Below are positions 17,117 through 25,799 of a DNA stretch of 64,000 nucleotides, one piece after another. Numbering within the stretch: the stretch's first letter is position 1; every line of letters starts with the position of its first letter. The notes under the pieces were generated by a model. It saw only the letters and a program-made list of their open reading frames with translations. It was not told the origin of the DNA and ran no database searches. Made by a program: the position numbers and the translations under genes. This DNA comes from Paenibacillus sp. 481 (lineage in GTDB: Bacteria > Bacillota > Bacilli > Paenibacillales > Paenibacillaceae): positions 4,605,501 to 4,669,500 of the forward strand of contig NZ_CP075175.1 in NCBI RefSeq assembly GCF_021223605.1, in the 5' to 3' direction.

Positions 17117-17713
17117 TTGACACCAGGCGTGCTTTCTTATGTATGTTGGTTGTGTGTGACCATATTGCTGTGTAGCGGCTGGAAAAACGTTTTGTTGCAG
17201 CAGATAGGTTGGAAATGGATTATCACCATTATGGGCGCATGGATCGTGTTGAATCCAATTACCATATCTATTCTACCAGCCCTCTTCGTCAATCTGGCTT
17301 GGTTTACATGTTGCTTCCTTTCGCTCTCCATCTTAGTTATATCCCGAAATACGTGGTCTATATTTACAAACATTGGACATATTGTGTTTATAAGCACAGT
17401 CGTATTATGGACACAACTTGTACAAGGAATACAAATGAATAACCAAATGGGAAGTTCAATCTGGGTAGTTCCTCTCATGTGTGGGATGGTAATGTTATCC
17501 GTTTCACGTCCTGTTTCTGTGCAGTGGGCAATTGTGACAAGCGGATTAGCATTAGGGGAGCTGCTTGTACAGCTTCGCTTGCATACCGTTCTGCAACTGG
17601 GCAGTCCGGCCATCCAAGACAGCTGGTGGATGGCATTAATAGCGGTTAGATTAGGTTCTGTCTTTGTCAAATGGATCGAGACAATTCGCTATACAGAAAG
17701 TAAACGAACATGA
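17117..17713 (+). CDS. YphA-like polytopic membrane protein
   Basis: 198 residues with about six hydrophobic segments and no charged catalytic motif. Not recognised from sequence; the position between the S1 homologue and der matches yphA of B. subtilis, an uncharacterised membrane protein. TTG at 17117 is preferred because CGGGAGGGG lies just upstream; the in-frame ATGs at 17093 and 17096 would put this ribosome site inside the coding region. Confidence 0.65.
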   Translation: MTPGVLSYVCWLCVTILLCSGWKNVLLQQIGWKWIITIMGAWIVLNPITISILPALFVNLAWFTCCFLSLSILVISRNTWSIFTNIGHIVFISTVVLWTQLVQGIQMNNQMGSSIWVVPLMCGMVMLSVSRPVSVQWAIVTSGLALGELLVQLRLHTVLQLGSPAIQDSWWMALIAVRLGSVFVKWIETIRYTESKRT

Positions 17714-17736
17714 AATGAAACATCTAATTTCAGTTT

Positions 17737-17760
17737 CGTTAGCCAAGTAACGTTTTTTTT
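17737..17760 (+). terminator. Weak terminator before der
   Basis: CGTTA / TAACG stem (5 bp) with a 6-base loop followed by eight T. The short stem limits confidence. Confidence 0.45.
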
Positions 17761-17768
17761 GATATGAT
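17760..17768 (+). promoter_or_regulatory. Extended -10 promoter candidate of der
   Basis: TGATATGAT fits an extended -10 (TGnTATGAT), about 50 bases before the der ATG. No good -35 was seen, and the element abuts the preceding T run. Confidence 0.4.
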
Positions 17769-17819
17769 GTTGTACGTGTATATGTGTACAAGTGTGTACT
17801 TAATGAAGGAGTGAACTGC

Positions 17820-19142
17820 ATGGCAAAACCCGTTGTTGCCATTGTCGGGCGGCCGAACGTCGGCAAGTCCACTATTTTTAATCGCATCATTGGCGACCGA
17901 TTGGCAATCGTGGAGGATAAGCCTGGCGTGACACGCGACCGTATTTACGGTACGAGTGAATGGAACGGGAAGCCGTTCAGCATAATTGACACTGGCGGTA
18001 TCGAAATTGATGGCGAAGATGAAATTCTTCGTTCTATTCGAGCGCAGGCGGAACTGGCAATTGAGGAAGCAGACGTAATCGTATTTATGTGCGATGGCAA
18101 GTCTGGCGTTACTCAATCCGATGAAGAAGTTGGACAGATGTTGTTCCGTTCTGGCAAGCCAATCATTGTTGCTGTTAACAAAGTAGACAATCTCAGCCGT
18201 ATGGATGATATTTATGAGTTCTACAATCTAGGCTTCGGTGAACCAATTCCGATCTCGGGATCGCATGGTACAGGCATTGGCGATCTATTGGATGTAATTA
18301 TTAACAATGTACCAGAACTAGCTGAGGATGAATATGAGGATGATGTCATTAAAGTTGCCCTAATTGGACGACCAAATGTAGGTAAATCATCACTTGTAAA
18401 TGCCATTTTAGGCGAAGAACGTGTCATTGTTAGCGATGTCGCTGGTACGACACGCGATGCGATCGATACTCCGTTTGAAAAAGACGGTCAAAAATTCGTT
18501 ATCATTGACACAGCAGGTATGCGTAAACGTGGCAAAGTATACGAAACGACAGAGAAGTATAGCGTCATGCGTTCGATGAAGGCAATTGAGCGTGCTGATG
18601 TTGTACTCGTCATTATTAACGGTGAAGAAGGCATCATTGAACAAGACAAACATATTGCTGGCTACGCGCATGAAGCGGGTAAGGCTGCGCTGTTCGTCGT
18701 TAACAAATGGGATGCCATTGAAAAAGACGATAAAACGATGCAACAATTTGAGCAAAAAATTCGCGATCATTTTTTGTTCATGTCATATGCACCGATTGTA
18801 TTTTTGTCGGCAAAAACGAAGCAACGCTTACATAAGCTGTTGCCAGTCACTCAGCATGTCGCTGAACAACATTCGAAACGAATTCCGACGCATGTGCTGA
18901 ATGATGTCATCTCCGATGCAGTAGCATACAATCCACCGCCTACCGACAAGGGCAAGCGGTTGCGTATTAACTATGCTACACAGGTTGCAGTTAAGCCGCC
19001 TACGATCGTTATTTTCGTTAACGAGCCGGAACTTATGCACTTCTCTTATGAACGTTATCTAGAGAACCGCATTCGGGCAGCTTTCGACTTCGAGGGAACG
19101 CCAATGCGGTTGTTCACTCGTCGTAAATCTGACGACAAATAG
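17820..19142 (+). CDS. der: Ribosome-assembly GTPase Der (EngA)
   Basis: 440 residues with two tandem GTPase domains, the hallmark of Der, needed for 50S subunit maturation. Domain 1: P-loop [25 protein letters not shown]. Domain 2: [29 protein letters not shown]. The C-terminal KH-like domain ends in the usual basic stretch (FTRRKSDDK). ATG at 17820 follows AAGGAGTGA. It is followed by plsY after 14 bases and gpsA, the same order as in many Bacillales. Confidence 0.97.
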   Translation: MAKPVVAIVGRPNVGKSTIFNRIIGDRLAIVEDKPGVTRDRIYGTSEWNGKPFSIIDTGGIEIDGEDEILRSIRAQAELAIEEADVIVFMCDGKSGVTQSDEEVGQMLFRSGKPIIVAVNKVDNLSRMDDIYEFYNLGFGEPIPISGSHGTGIGDLLDVIINNVPELAEDEYEDDVIKVALIGRPNVGKSSLVNAILGEERVIVSDVAGTTRDAIDTPFEKDGQKFVIIDTAGMRKRGKVYETTEKYSVMRSMKAIERADVVLVIINGEEGIIEQDKHIAGYAHEAGKAALFVVNKWDAIEKDDKTMQQFEQKIRDHFLFMSYAPIVFLSAKTKQRLHKLLPVTQHVAEQHSKRIPTHVLNDVISDAVAYNPPPTDKGKRLRINYATQVAVKPPTIVIFVNEPELMHFSYERYLENRIRAAFDFEGTPMRLFTRRKSDDK

Positions 19143-19156
19143 GAGTTGACACATCG

Positions 19157-19768
19157 ATGCTATCTCTTTTCGCAATCGTGATCAGTTATCTCATCGGCTC
19201 GGTTAGCTTTAGTATGCTTGTTGCCAGAAATATGTACAGCATGGATATTCGTCAGCATGGCAGCGGCAACGCCGGAGCGACAAATACGCTACGTGTATTA
19301 GGAAAAGGACCAGGTTTAGCAGTGTTACTGCTGGATGCTTGTAAAGGTATTGCTGCCATTTTAATTGGCTGGCTGTTGTCTGACGAGACTTGGGTTCATG
19401 TTGCATGTGGCGTAGCCGTTATCGTGGGTCATAACTGGCCTGTATTTTTCCGGTTTAAAGGTGGAAAAGGAATCGCAACGACGATAGGTGTATTAGCGTT
19501 GTTAGCTTTCTACCCTGCACTGATTGCTGGTATATTTGGAATAGCTGTAATCGCATGGACTCGTTATGTTTCTTTAGGCTCACTGGTATTTACTACTGGT
19601 ACATCGCTGTTTATTTTATTGTTCCGCTACGATTCAGCCATTTTGGTTGGCAGCCTACTTATTTGTGCATTAGCAATTTACCGTCATCGAGGCAACATTC
19701 AGAAGCTTATTAAAGGGACGGAAAATCGCTTAGGTTCAAAAGAGGGAGGGGCAGGGCGTGTTCGGTAA
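19157..19768 (+). CDS. plsY: Acyl-phosphate:glycerol-3-phosphate acyltransferase PlsY
   Basis: 203 residues, about five membrane helices. Transfers an acyl group from acyl-phosphate to glycerol 3-phosphate, the first step of phosphatidic acid synthesis. Motifs: YLIGSVSFSMLVAR, the catalytic loop QHGSGNAGATNTLRVLG, and VGHNWPVFFRFKGGKGIATT. AGGAG lies upstream of the ATG. The 3' end overlaps gpsA by 11 bases, coupling the enzyme to the one that supplies its substrate. Confidence 0.95.
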   Translation: MLSLFAIVISYLIGSVSFSMLVARNMYSMDIRQHGSGNAGATNTLRVLGKGPGLAVLLLDACKGIAAILIGWLLSDETWVHVACGVAVIVGHNWPVFFRFKGGKGIATTIGVLALLAFYPALIAGIFGIAVIAWTRYVSLGSLVFTTGTSLFILLFRYDSAILVGSLLICALAIYRHRGNIQKLIKGTENRLGSKEGGAGRVR

Positions 19769-20801
19769 AGTTGCAGTATTCGTTGCAGGGAGTTGGGGTA
19801 CAGCGCTTAGTCAAGTGCTGGCACATAACGGGCACGAGGTGTACCTGTGGACTCGCAATGCAGAGCAAGCCAATGAAATTAACGAGCATCATACGAACGA
19901 AAAGTATTTGCCTGAGATGCACTTACATCCTGCTATCGTTGCAACGACTTCGATCGAAGTAGCGATGAAGGACGCTTCTGCTTGCGTAATTGTGGCCCCT
20001 TCTGGGGGGATGCGTAGCGTTACAAGTCAAATGAAGCCGTTCTGGAAGGATAACATGATCGTTGTCCATGCGACGAAAGGCTTTGAGACGGAAACGTTGA
20101 AACGTATGTCCGAAGTCATTGAGGATGAGCTGCAATGTGGAGCAGACCGCATTGCTGTGCTGTCCGGACCAAGTCATGCGGAAGAAGTTGTGCGTCAATG
20201 TCCAACTACGGTTGTTATTGCGTCAACTTCATTAGATGCAGCGGAGCGGGCGCAAGATTTGTTTATGAACGAGTCGTATTTTCGTGTGTACACGAATCAA
20301 GATATTGTTGGCGTAGAGCTGGCTGGAGCGTTAAAGAACATTATTGCGCTCGGGGCAGGGCTATCTGACGGATTAAGCTTCGGCGATAATGCTAAGGCAG
20401 CCCTTATAACCCGTGGATTAGCCGAAATCGCGAGATTAGGTGTGGACATGGGAGCAAATCCGCTTACATTTGCGGGTTTGGCCGGAGTAGGCGATCTAGT
20501 CGTTACTTGTACAAGCCAGCATAGCCGTAACTGGCGGGCAGGATCGATGATCGGGCAAGGGGTTCCTGTAAACGAGGTACTAAGCCGTATGGGGATGGTT
20601 GTTGAAGGCATTCGGACCACCAAGGCAGCGTATGAGCTTGCGGAACGTCGTCAAATTCAAATGCCAATTGTAGAGCAATTGCATCGTGTATTGTTCGAAA
20701 ACGGAGATGCAAAGACTGCTGTTGAACATTTGATGGGGCGCGTCAGAAAGAACGAGCTTGAGGAAGTACAAAAAATGAGTATGGACTTGATCGATAAATA
20801 G
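19758..20801 (+). CDS. gpsA: NAD(P)H-dependent glycerol-3-phosphate dehydrogenase
   Basis: 347 residues. Reduces dihydroxyacetone phosphate to glycerol 3-phosphate for lipid synthesis. Seen: an N-terminal Rossmann fold, the catalytic Lys in ELAGALKNIIALGAG, the substrate arm SGPSHAEEV, and NWRAGSMIGQG. The nucleotide-binding loop reads FVAGSWGTAL, where the family has GAGSWGTAL, so the first Gly of GxGxxG is Val (codon GTT). GTG at 19758 is the only sensible start, with GGGAGGGG before it. The rest of the protein looks intact. Confidence 0.93.
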   Translation: MFGKVAVFVAGSWGTALSQVLAHNGHEVYLWTRNAEQANEINEHHTNEKYLPEMHLHPAIVATTSIEVAMKDASACVIVAPSGGMRSVTSQMKPFWKDNMIVVHATKGFETETLKRMSEVIEDELQCGADRIAVLSGPSHAEEVVRQCPTTVVIASTSLDAAERAQDLFMNESYFRVYTNQDIVGVELAGALKNIIALGAGLSDGLSFGDNAKAALITRGLAEIARLGVDMGANPLTFAGLAGVGDLVVTCTSQHSRNWRAGSMIGQGVPVNEVLSRMGMVVEGIRTTKAAYELAERRQIQMPIVEQLHRVLFENGDAKTAVEHLMGRVRKNELEEVQKMSMDLIDK

Positions 20802-20820
20802 GCAAACGTACAGTCTCTTC

Positions 20821-20848
20821 ACCATTACTCGGGTCTGCTCATACAATA
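20821..20848 (+). promoter_or_regulatory. Candidate sigma-K promoter of spoVIF
   Basis: AC (20821-20822) is 17 bases before CATACAATA (20840-20848), an exact match to the sigma-K pattern AC-N16/17-CATANNNTA. The element is within 30 bases of the spoVIF ribosome site. A sigma-E reading of the same -10 is also possible. Confidence 0.5.
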
Positions 20849-20876
20849 GAGTAGTACTGACCCGAGGAGGGACGAC

Positions 20877-21155
20877 ATGTCGAACGACAAGTTTCCTAAA
20901 GATGCGCTTAATGCAATTAACAAAAAGGTAGGCAAGCCAATTACCGAGAATCAAATTAAACAGATTGCAGGTAATGTGAAACCTTCCACGCTAACAGATG
21001 AGGCACAACTACGCCAGTTAATTAAGCAAGTAGCGGCCATGGCGAATTTGCCTGTATCCGAATCTACTGTTAACGATATTGTGAATACAGTGAAGCGTTC
21101 AGGTGTTAATGCAAACAGCTTAGAAACGTTAATGAAACTGATTTCAAAAAGATAA
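20877..21155 (+). CDS. spoVIF: Stage VI sporulation protein F
   Basis: A 92-residue, mostly helical protein that matches the SpoVIF (YjcC) family: FPKDALNAINKKVGKPITEN and the conserved middle IKQIAGNVKPSTLTDEAQLR. SpoVIF is a mother-cell protein needed for normal spore coat assembly. GAGGAGGG precedes the ATG by 5-8 bases. An inverted repeat CTCGGGTC / GACCCGAG (20829-20836 with 20861-20868) brackets the promoter candidate and touches the ribosome site. A terminator follows. Confidence 0.85.
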   Translation: MSNDKFPKDALNAINKKVGKPITENQIKQIAGNVKPSTLTDEAQLRQLIKQVAAMANLPVSESTVNDIVNTVKRSGVNANSLETLMKLISKR

Positions 21156-21172
21156 TGTTGCGAATATTTTGC

Positions 21173-21224
21173 AACAAAGACGACAACGTTAGCCACAAAA
21201 ATGGCTGCGGTGTCGTCTTTTGTT
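21173..21224 (+). terminator. Terminator after spoVIF
   Basis: A long interrupted stem: AACAAAGACGACA pairs with TGTCGTCTTTTGTT and TAGCCA with TGGCTG around the loop CAAAAA. The T tract is embedded in the 3' arm. Confidence 0.7.
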
Positions 21225-21279
21225 CTATTTGGGTGGATGGTATAATAAGGACAGTCTGGGATGAATGGGAGAGTCGACA

Positions 21280-21459
21280 ATGAGCGCTTTAACAAAAATG
21301 TGGGTATCATTTATCGGAATTGGACTAATGGCGGGTTCAGCTTTTCTTATTATGTTTGCGCGTCATAAGACAAAAGGATGGATACGGACGGTGTTATCTA
21401 TTGTATCTTTTGTCATGCTATTGTTTGGTATTTTATACGGATTTGTGTCGATTATTTAA
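21280..21459 (+). CDS. DUF2768 small membrane protein (YphE-like)
   Basis: 59 residues with two membrane helices (KMWVSFIGIGLMAGSAFLI and VLSIVSFVMLLFGILYGFV) separated by a short basic loop (RHKTKGW). It resembles DUF2768 proteins, and the position after gpsA matches yphE in B. subtilis. ATG at 21280 is used because GGGAG lies 8 bases upstream and the longer frame starts inside that site. Function unknown. Confidence 0.75.
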   Translation: MSALTKMWVSFIGIGLMAGSAFLIMFARHKTKGWIRTVLSIVSFVMLLFGILYGFVSII

Positions 21460-21480
21460 CGATAGAAATGGAGGGCCAAT

Positions 21481-21780
21481 ATGGCGGAGATTCAGCTTAA
21501 AGGGCGTACTAAAGAAGTATCTGTCACCGTGCCGATTGGCAGCACATTGCTAGATGCAGCTCTGAATTCAGATGTGGATTGGGGAAGTGCTTGTAAGCGC
21601 GGCACGTGCGCACGTTGTCGTTGCTTAATCGATGAGGGTGAGACACTGCTTAATGATATAACAGAGGCAGAATGGGATCGCATGGACGAAGAAGAATTTG
21701 TTCAAGGCTATCGATTGGCATGTCAGGCGGTCATTGAATCAGACGGAGCTATTCGAGCCGTGTACAAGCCTTATTTTTAA
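21481..21780 (+). CDS. [2Fe-2S] ferredoxin-like protein, plant-type spacing
   Basis: 99 residues with the beta-grasp ferredoxin fold. The cysteines in SACKRGTCARCRC give C-x4-C-x2-C, and YRLACQAVI gives the fourth ligand, as in plant/cyanobacterial-type [2Fe-2S] ferredoxins. It probably carries one electron to an unknown oxidoreductase; no reductase lies nearby. GGAGGG precedes the ATG. A second, differently spaced ferredoxin is encoded at 22562, with one gene between them. Confidence 0.88.
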   Translation: MAEIQLKGRTKEVSVTVPIGSTLLDAALNSDVDWGSACKRGTCARCRCLIDEGETLLNDITEAEWDRMDEEEFVQGYRLACQAVIESDGAIRAVYKPYF

Positions 21781-21882
21781 GTGATTGCAACACAGCTGTG
21801 TCTAGTTGAAACAACGCCCTCGCCTCTAAGCGAAACGTAGCTAGTGGGGAGCTCACTAACTCACTGTATTGGAGTAGGTATA

Positions 21883-22485
21883 ATGGTTAATAAGTCTAAC
21901 TTGCCTGAGAAGCTTGAACAAGCTATCGAGCATTTGGTTCGATCAGCGGATAATGATGCCCGTTGGATGTTAGGTGGCAGCTGCGGATTGGCTCTACAGG
22001 ATGTATGTATCGGTCGCGAGCCACGCGATATCGACATATATGCCGATCAAGCCGATGCGAAACTGCTCCATTCCAACTGGTTACAATGGTCCGTTGATGA
22101 ACCGAAGTGGGACGAAACAGAGCGATATTTATCACTGCTCAGTCATTACAAATGGAATGAAGCAACGATTGAGCTTGTTGGTGATTTTGTTGTGCATACG
22201 TCGTTGTGCTGCTATGAAACTTCTGTTCGGAAGTCGCTCTGGCAGCACTCGGTCGAAGCTCAAGTAGGCGAAGTTACGATCCGTCTTATGCCGCTTGCGC
22301 ATGAGCTCGTATTTAACCTTTTAAGGGAGCGAGAGGATCGTGTGCAGGCTATTGCCGGAACGATGAACCTTCACCAAGTACGACATGTTGCTGCGCTTCG
22401 CGCCGTGCTAGCGCATTGCAACCCGCAACAGGGTCTACAGGATCAACTGTTGCTCTGCTGTCCGGACATTGTTAAAGCGATATAA
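21883..22485 (+). CDS. Nucleotidyltransferase-fold protein of unknown function
   Basis: 200 residues. The N-terminal segment WMLGGSCGLALQ, then PRDIDIYAD, is the GGS/DxD core of minimal nucleotidyltransferases (AbiEii or kanamycin-transferase-like). The C-terminal half holds LAHELVFNLLREREDR followed by a helical region. No specific substrate can be read. ATG at 21883 follows GGAGTAGG at 8 bases. It is sandwiched between two ferredoxin-like genes, and no antitoxin-like partner is visible. Confidence 0.65.
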   Translation: MVNKSNLPEKLEQAIEHLVRSADNDARWMLGGSCGLALQDVCIGREPRDIDIYADQADAKLLHSNWLQWSVDEPKWDETERYLSLLSHYKWNEATIELVGDFVVHTSLCCYETSVRKSLWQHSVEAQVGEVTIRLMPLAHELVFNLLREREDRVQAIAGTMNLHQVRHVAALRAVLAHCNPQQGLQDQLLLCCPDIVKAI

Positions 22486-22561
22486 TATTTATGATCACAG
22501 CATCGGCAATGGCGCAGTTGACGGCTCGACGATAACGATTATTAGGTTAGGGGAGTTTTGT

Positions 22562-22918
22562 TTGTTTAAGACGCAAGTTCATTTTATGCCAGCTAATACT
22601 TCCATATTGCCTAAGCCGCATCTCACATTGTTAGACACAGCTCGGCAAGCGCGGGTAGCGATTCGTTCGCGTTGTGACGGTAAAGCAGGTTGTTTAATGT
22701 GCAAAGTAGTCGTCGAAGGTGAGGACCGGTTGCTACATCCTCCAACTGAAGCTGAACGTCGCAAGCTAGGAACCGTACAAAAGACAGGTACAAGGCTTGC
22801 CTGTCAAGTCCGCTTAACCGGTGAAGCTGGCACCGTGAACGTGCATGTGCCAGAGGACCCGCTCAAAGCTGCGATCAGAAGGCAGCTGGAGCAGCAAAAT
22901 GATGATCAACTATGGTAG
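22562..22918 (+). CDS. [2Fe-2S] ferredoxin-like protein, adrenodoxin-type spacing
   Basis: 118 residues. Cysteines in RSRCDGKAGCLMCKV show C-x5-C-x2-C, the spacing of adrenodoxin/ISC-type ferredoxins, with the fourth ligand in RLACQVRL. The first gene of the pair has C-x4-C-x2-C. TTG at 22562 is proposed as start because GGGGAG lies 6 bases upstream; the open frame extends 31 codons further with no better site. The C-terminus is charged (AAIRRQLEQQ). The electron partner is unknown. Confidence 0.8.
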   Translation: MFKTQVHFMPANTSILPKPHLTLLDTARQARVAIRSRCDGKAGCLMCKVVVEGEDRLLHPPTEAERRKLGTVQKTGTRLACQVRLTGEAGTVNVHVPEDPLKAAIRRQLEQQNDDQLW

Positions 22919-22968
22919 TTGGCGGAGCAGGCCTGCTAATGAGATGAATAGAAAAGAGAGTGAATGAA

Positions 22969-23694
22969 GTGAAGCGTAACCGAATCATGCTTATTGTTGT
23001 CATTTTATTCGTCAGCATGATCCTCCAAGGGTGTTTTTCCCCTAATGAAGTACGCAAAGAAAATAAAGCGGCAGTACGGGAAGGTGTTCTTCTCGTACAA
23101 AGTGCAATAGATGAGTATTATAAGCAAAAAAAAGTTCTACCTATACTCACTAGTGGTATGGAAGTACCGCGCTATGAAAAGTTTCGGATCGATTTACAAC
23201 AATTAAAAAGACAACAATTTATAAGTGAAATTCCGCGCAGCGCCTTTGAAGAAGGTGGTACGGGATATTATCTCATTATTAATGAGGAGACTGATCCAAC
23301 TGTGCGCATCATGGATTTAAAAGTCTCACAACGCGTAAACGATGTGCAAATGAAACTAAGCACAATGAAGTCGCTCCCGAAGGGGCAGCTCTTATACCCA
23401 GGGTTCTACACGGTAGATGAACAAGCGCTAGACTTAGGGCCAACTCATGCAGTGAACCCTTTTAGCGGGCAGCCGCTTCGCCTGATGATGGATGAAGTTG
23501 GAAACGTTTACGTCGACTATGCAACGGAAATTATGCAGCTTGTTGAACGTACCAACAAGAAACCAACGGGCAAAGAAACAGACTTAAGGCCGCTGCTGAC
23601 AGAGGAGTCCTTTTACGTCCCAGTCAAGTCTGTGCCTTATGTATGGAAAGATAACGCTCCTTGGCCCGTAGCGGAGCAAACTACGAACAAATAA
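22969..23694 (+). CDS. YphF-like lipoprotein
   Basis: About 241 residues. A signal peptide (IMLIVVILFVSMI) ends in the lipobox LQGC, so the mature protein is likely lipid-anchored at Cys outside the membrane. The remainder is hydrophilic, with no known catalytic motif. Position directly before spoIVA and the length match yphF of B. subtilis. GTG at 22969 is chosen with GAGAGTGA upstream; GTG at 22960 would add three residues. Confidence 0.75.
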   Translation: MKRNRIMLIVVILFVSMILQGCFSPNEVRKENKAAVREGVLLVQSAIDEYYKQKKVLPILTSGMEVPRYEKFRIDLQQLKRQQFISEIPRSAFEEGGTGYYLIINEETDPTVRIMDLKVSQRVNDVQMKLSTMKSLPKGQLLYPGFYTVDEQALDLGPTHAVNPFSGQPLRLMMDEVGNVYVDYATEIMQLVERTNKKPTGKETDLRPLLTEESFYVPVKSVPYVWKDNAPWPVAEQTTNK

Positions 23695-23716
23695 TGCCTC
23701 ATATGCTTTCATTGAA

Positions 23717-23766
23717 GCGTCTGGACAATGTGGAATGATTCCTTTCACATTTGCCAGACGTTTTTT
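23717..23766 (+). terminator. Terminator before spoIVA
   Basis: CGTCTGG / CCAGACG outer stem and AATGTG / CACATT inner stem, followed by six T. It separates the yphF region from spoIVA. Confidence 0.85.
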
Positions 23767-24097
23767 CGTGCTGCGACATAAAGTCTCCCTTTTTATCTCA
23801 TATATCGGCATACTTTTAAGAAAGCTTCATATATCTGATTTAGAAGACATACGTTCGTTATAAATAAAAAAATGTATGGACCTTGTCATAATTCTTCTAA
23901 CTACTAAATAAGATGTTACTAGTCCAAAAGCATGTACGAGTTGCGTCGTAATGCCTTGTACGACGTGAAAGCTCGGCGGCGAACACTGGCGACAACGGCA
24001 ACAGCTCAATTCTAGCAACGGTGCCAATCGTTTCTGAAGGCGGAGGCGTGCGGTTGCCTCCATGTCCGTCAGAAATTATTTGAGGAGGGAATATCAA
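23767..24097 (+). promoter_or_regulatory. spoIVA upstream region with a candidate sigma-E promoter
   Basis: No convincing gene lies in these 331 bases. CATATAT (23828-23834) and CATACGTT (23848-23855), 13 bases apart, resemble a sigma-E promoter and would give a leader of about 235 bases. Two small inverted repeats are seen: CGTCGTA / TACGACG near 23945-23966 and GGAGGC / GCCTCC at 24042-24061, the second just before the ribosome site. Both are short and may be chance. Confidence 0.35.
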
Positions 24098-25576
24098 ATG
24101 GAGAAGGTGGATATTTTTAAAGACATTGCCGAGCGTACCGGCGGGGATATTTACCTCGGGGTCGTCGGTGCGGTCCGCACGGGGAAATCGACTTTTATTA
24201 AACGGTTTATGGAAACCGTCGTGTTACCTAACATTGCGAATGAATCGGATCGGCTTCGTGCTGTTGACGAGCTGCCGCAAAGTGCTGCCGGCAGGACCAT
24301 TATGACGACGGAGCCTAAATTTGTACCGAACAGTGCGGTGCAAATTAAAGTGGCCGACGGATTAGACGTAAACGTTAGGTTAGTCGACTGTGTGGGTTAC
24401 GCAGTTGAGGGCGCTAAAGGTTACGAGGATGAAAACGGTCCTCGCATGATTAACACGCCGTGGTTTGAAGACCCAATTCCATTCCAGGAGGCAGCTGAGA
24501 TTGGAACTCGCAAAGTTATTCAGGAACATTCGACGCTTGGCGTTGTCGTAACCACGGATGGAACGATTGCTGAAATTCCGCGTAGCTCTTACGTCAGCTC
24601 TGAAGAACGTGTCATCAATGAGCTGAAGGAAGTAGGTAAGCCATTTGTTCTAATCATAAACTCTACTCGTCCACGTAGTGACGAGACGCAAGCGCTTCGT
24701 AGTGAATTACAAGCAAAATACGATATTCCAGTTATGGCGCTAAGTGCAGCAACGATGGGTGAAGAAGACGTCATGGGCGTGCTTCGCGAAGTGCTGTATG
24801 AATTCCCGGTTCACGAAGTGAACGTAAACTTGCCGAGCTGGGTTATGGTATTACATGATAGCCATTGGCTACGTACAAGTTATGAGAGCTCGGTACGGGA
24901 TACGGTGAAAGACATTCGCCGTCTGCGTGACGTCGATCGTGTCGTGCAGCATTTTATGGAATATGACTTTATCGTTCGAGCTGGCTTAAGCGGGATGGAT
25001 ATGGGTCAAGGTGTAGCAGAAATTGATTTGTATGCACCAGACGAACTGTATGACCAAATCTTGATGGAAGTCGTCGGCGTTGAAATTCGCGGCAAAGATC
25101 ATTTGTTGCAACTGATGCAGGAGTTTTCACATGCGAAACGGGAGTATGATCGCTTCGCAGGGGCTTTAGAAATGGTGAAAACGACAGGCTACGGGATCGC
25201 CGCGCCAACGTTGTCTGAGATGGCGCTCGATGAGCCAGAGCTCATTCGTCAAGGAGCACGATTTGGCGTACGTTTGAAGGCAACCGCACCGTCTATCCAT
25301 ATGATTCGCGTCGATGTGGAATCCGAATTTGCGCCAATTATTGGAACGGAGAGACAGAGCGAGGAGCTTATGCGCTATCTTATGCAAGATTTTGAGAATG
25401 ACCCGACAAAAATATGGGAATCGGACATTTTTGGGCGCTCACTCCATTCCATCGTGCGCGAAGGTATACAAGGTAAACTTGCGATGATGCCGGACAATGC
25501 ACGCTATAAGCTGCAAGAAACGCTCGGCCGTATTATAAACGAAGGATCTGGTGGATTAATAGCGATTATTTTGTAG
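24098..25576 (+). CDS. spoIVA: Stage IV sporulation protein A, coat-basement ATPase
   Basis: 492 residues, the usual length. SpoIVA polymerises around the forespore, using ATP, and anchors the coat. The Walker A loop VVGAVRTGKSTFIKRFMETV lies near residue 27 and DCVGYAVEGAKGYEDENGPR near 100. The C-terminus (INEGSGGLIAIIL) is the conserved tip needed for localisation through SpoVM. ATG at 24098 follows GAGGAGGG. It is transcribed alone between two terminators. Confidence 0.97.
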   Translation: MEKVDIFKDIAERTGGDIYLGVVGAVRTGKSTFIKRFMETVVLPNIANESDRLRAVDELPQSAAGRTIMTTEPKFVPNSAVQIKVADGLDVNVRLVDCVGYAVEGAKGYEDENGPRMINTPWFEDPIPFQEAAEIGTRKVIQEHSTLGVVVTTDGTIAEIPRSSYVSSEERVINELKEVGKPFVLIINSTRPRSDETQALRSELQAKYDIPVMALSAATMGEEDVMGVLREVLYEFPVHEVNVNLPSWVMVLHDSHWLRTSYESSVRDTVKDIRRLRDVDRVVQHFMEYDFIVRAGLSGMDMGQGVAEIDLYAPDELYDQILMEVVGVEIRGKDHLLQLMQEFSHAKREYDRFAGALEMVKTTGYGIAAPTLSEMALDEPELIRQGARFGVRLKATAPSIHMIRVDVESEFAPIIGTERQSEELMRYLMQDFENDPTKIWESDIFGRSLHSIVREGIQGKLAMMPDNARYKLQETLGRIINEGSGGLIAIIL

Positions 25577-25602
25577 CGCGTATGCAAACCGTATTCTCGT
25601 TC

Positions 25603-25658
25603 AAGCAGGTTAAAGACTGACTTCACAGTAGTGAAGCAGTTTTTAACCTGCTTTTTTT
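25603..25658 (+). terminator. Terminator of spoIVA
   Basis: Outer stem AAGCAGGTTAAA / TTTAACCTGCTT, then ACTG / CAGT and CTTCAC / GTGAAG, followed by seven or more T. A very stable hairpin. Confidence 0.9.
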
Positions 25659-25689
25659 ATAAGGAAGATAAAAAATATAATAAAACCGA

Positions 25690-25718
25690 TTTACAAACTC
25701 GGAATTAGTCGTTATAGT
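25690..25718 (+). promoter_or_regulatory. Promoter of the sugar ABC operon
   Basis: TTTACA (25690-25695) and TATAGT (25713-25718) are 17 bases apart, 82 bases before the first ATG. No cre-like operator was identified by eye. Confidence 0.6.
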
Positions 25719-25799
25719 ATGGAATAATGATTTGCGGAAAATGATGGATATGCCGCTTGATCAGCATTCATTTTGCGGAGAACTTAGGGGGAACGGGAA

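Noticed and set aside
21883-22485. Toxin-antitoxin or abortive infection module around the nucleotidyltransferase-like gene
   Set aside because: No antitoxin-like partner overlaps it; the neighbours are ferredoxins, so the fold alone does not support a defence role.
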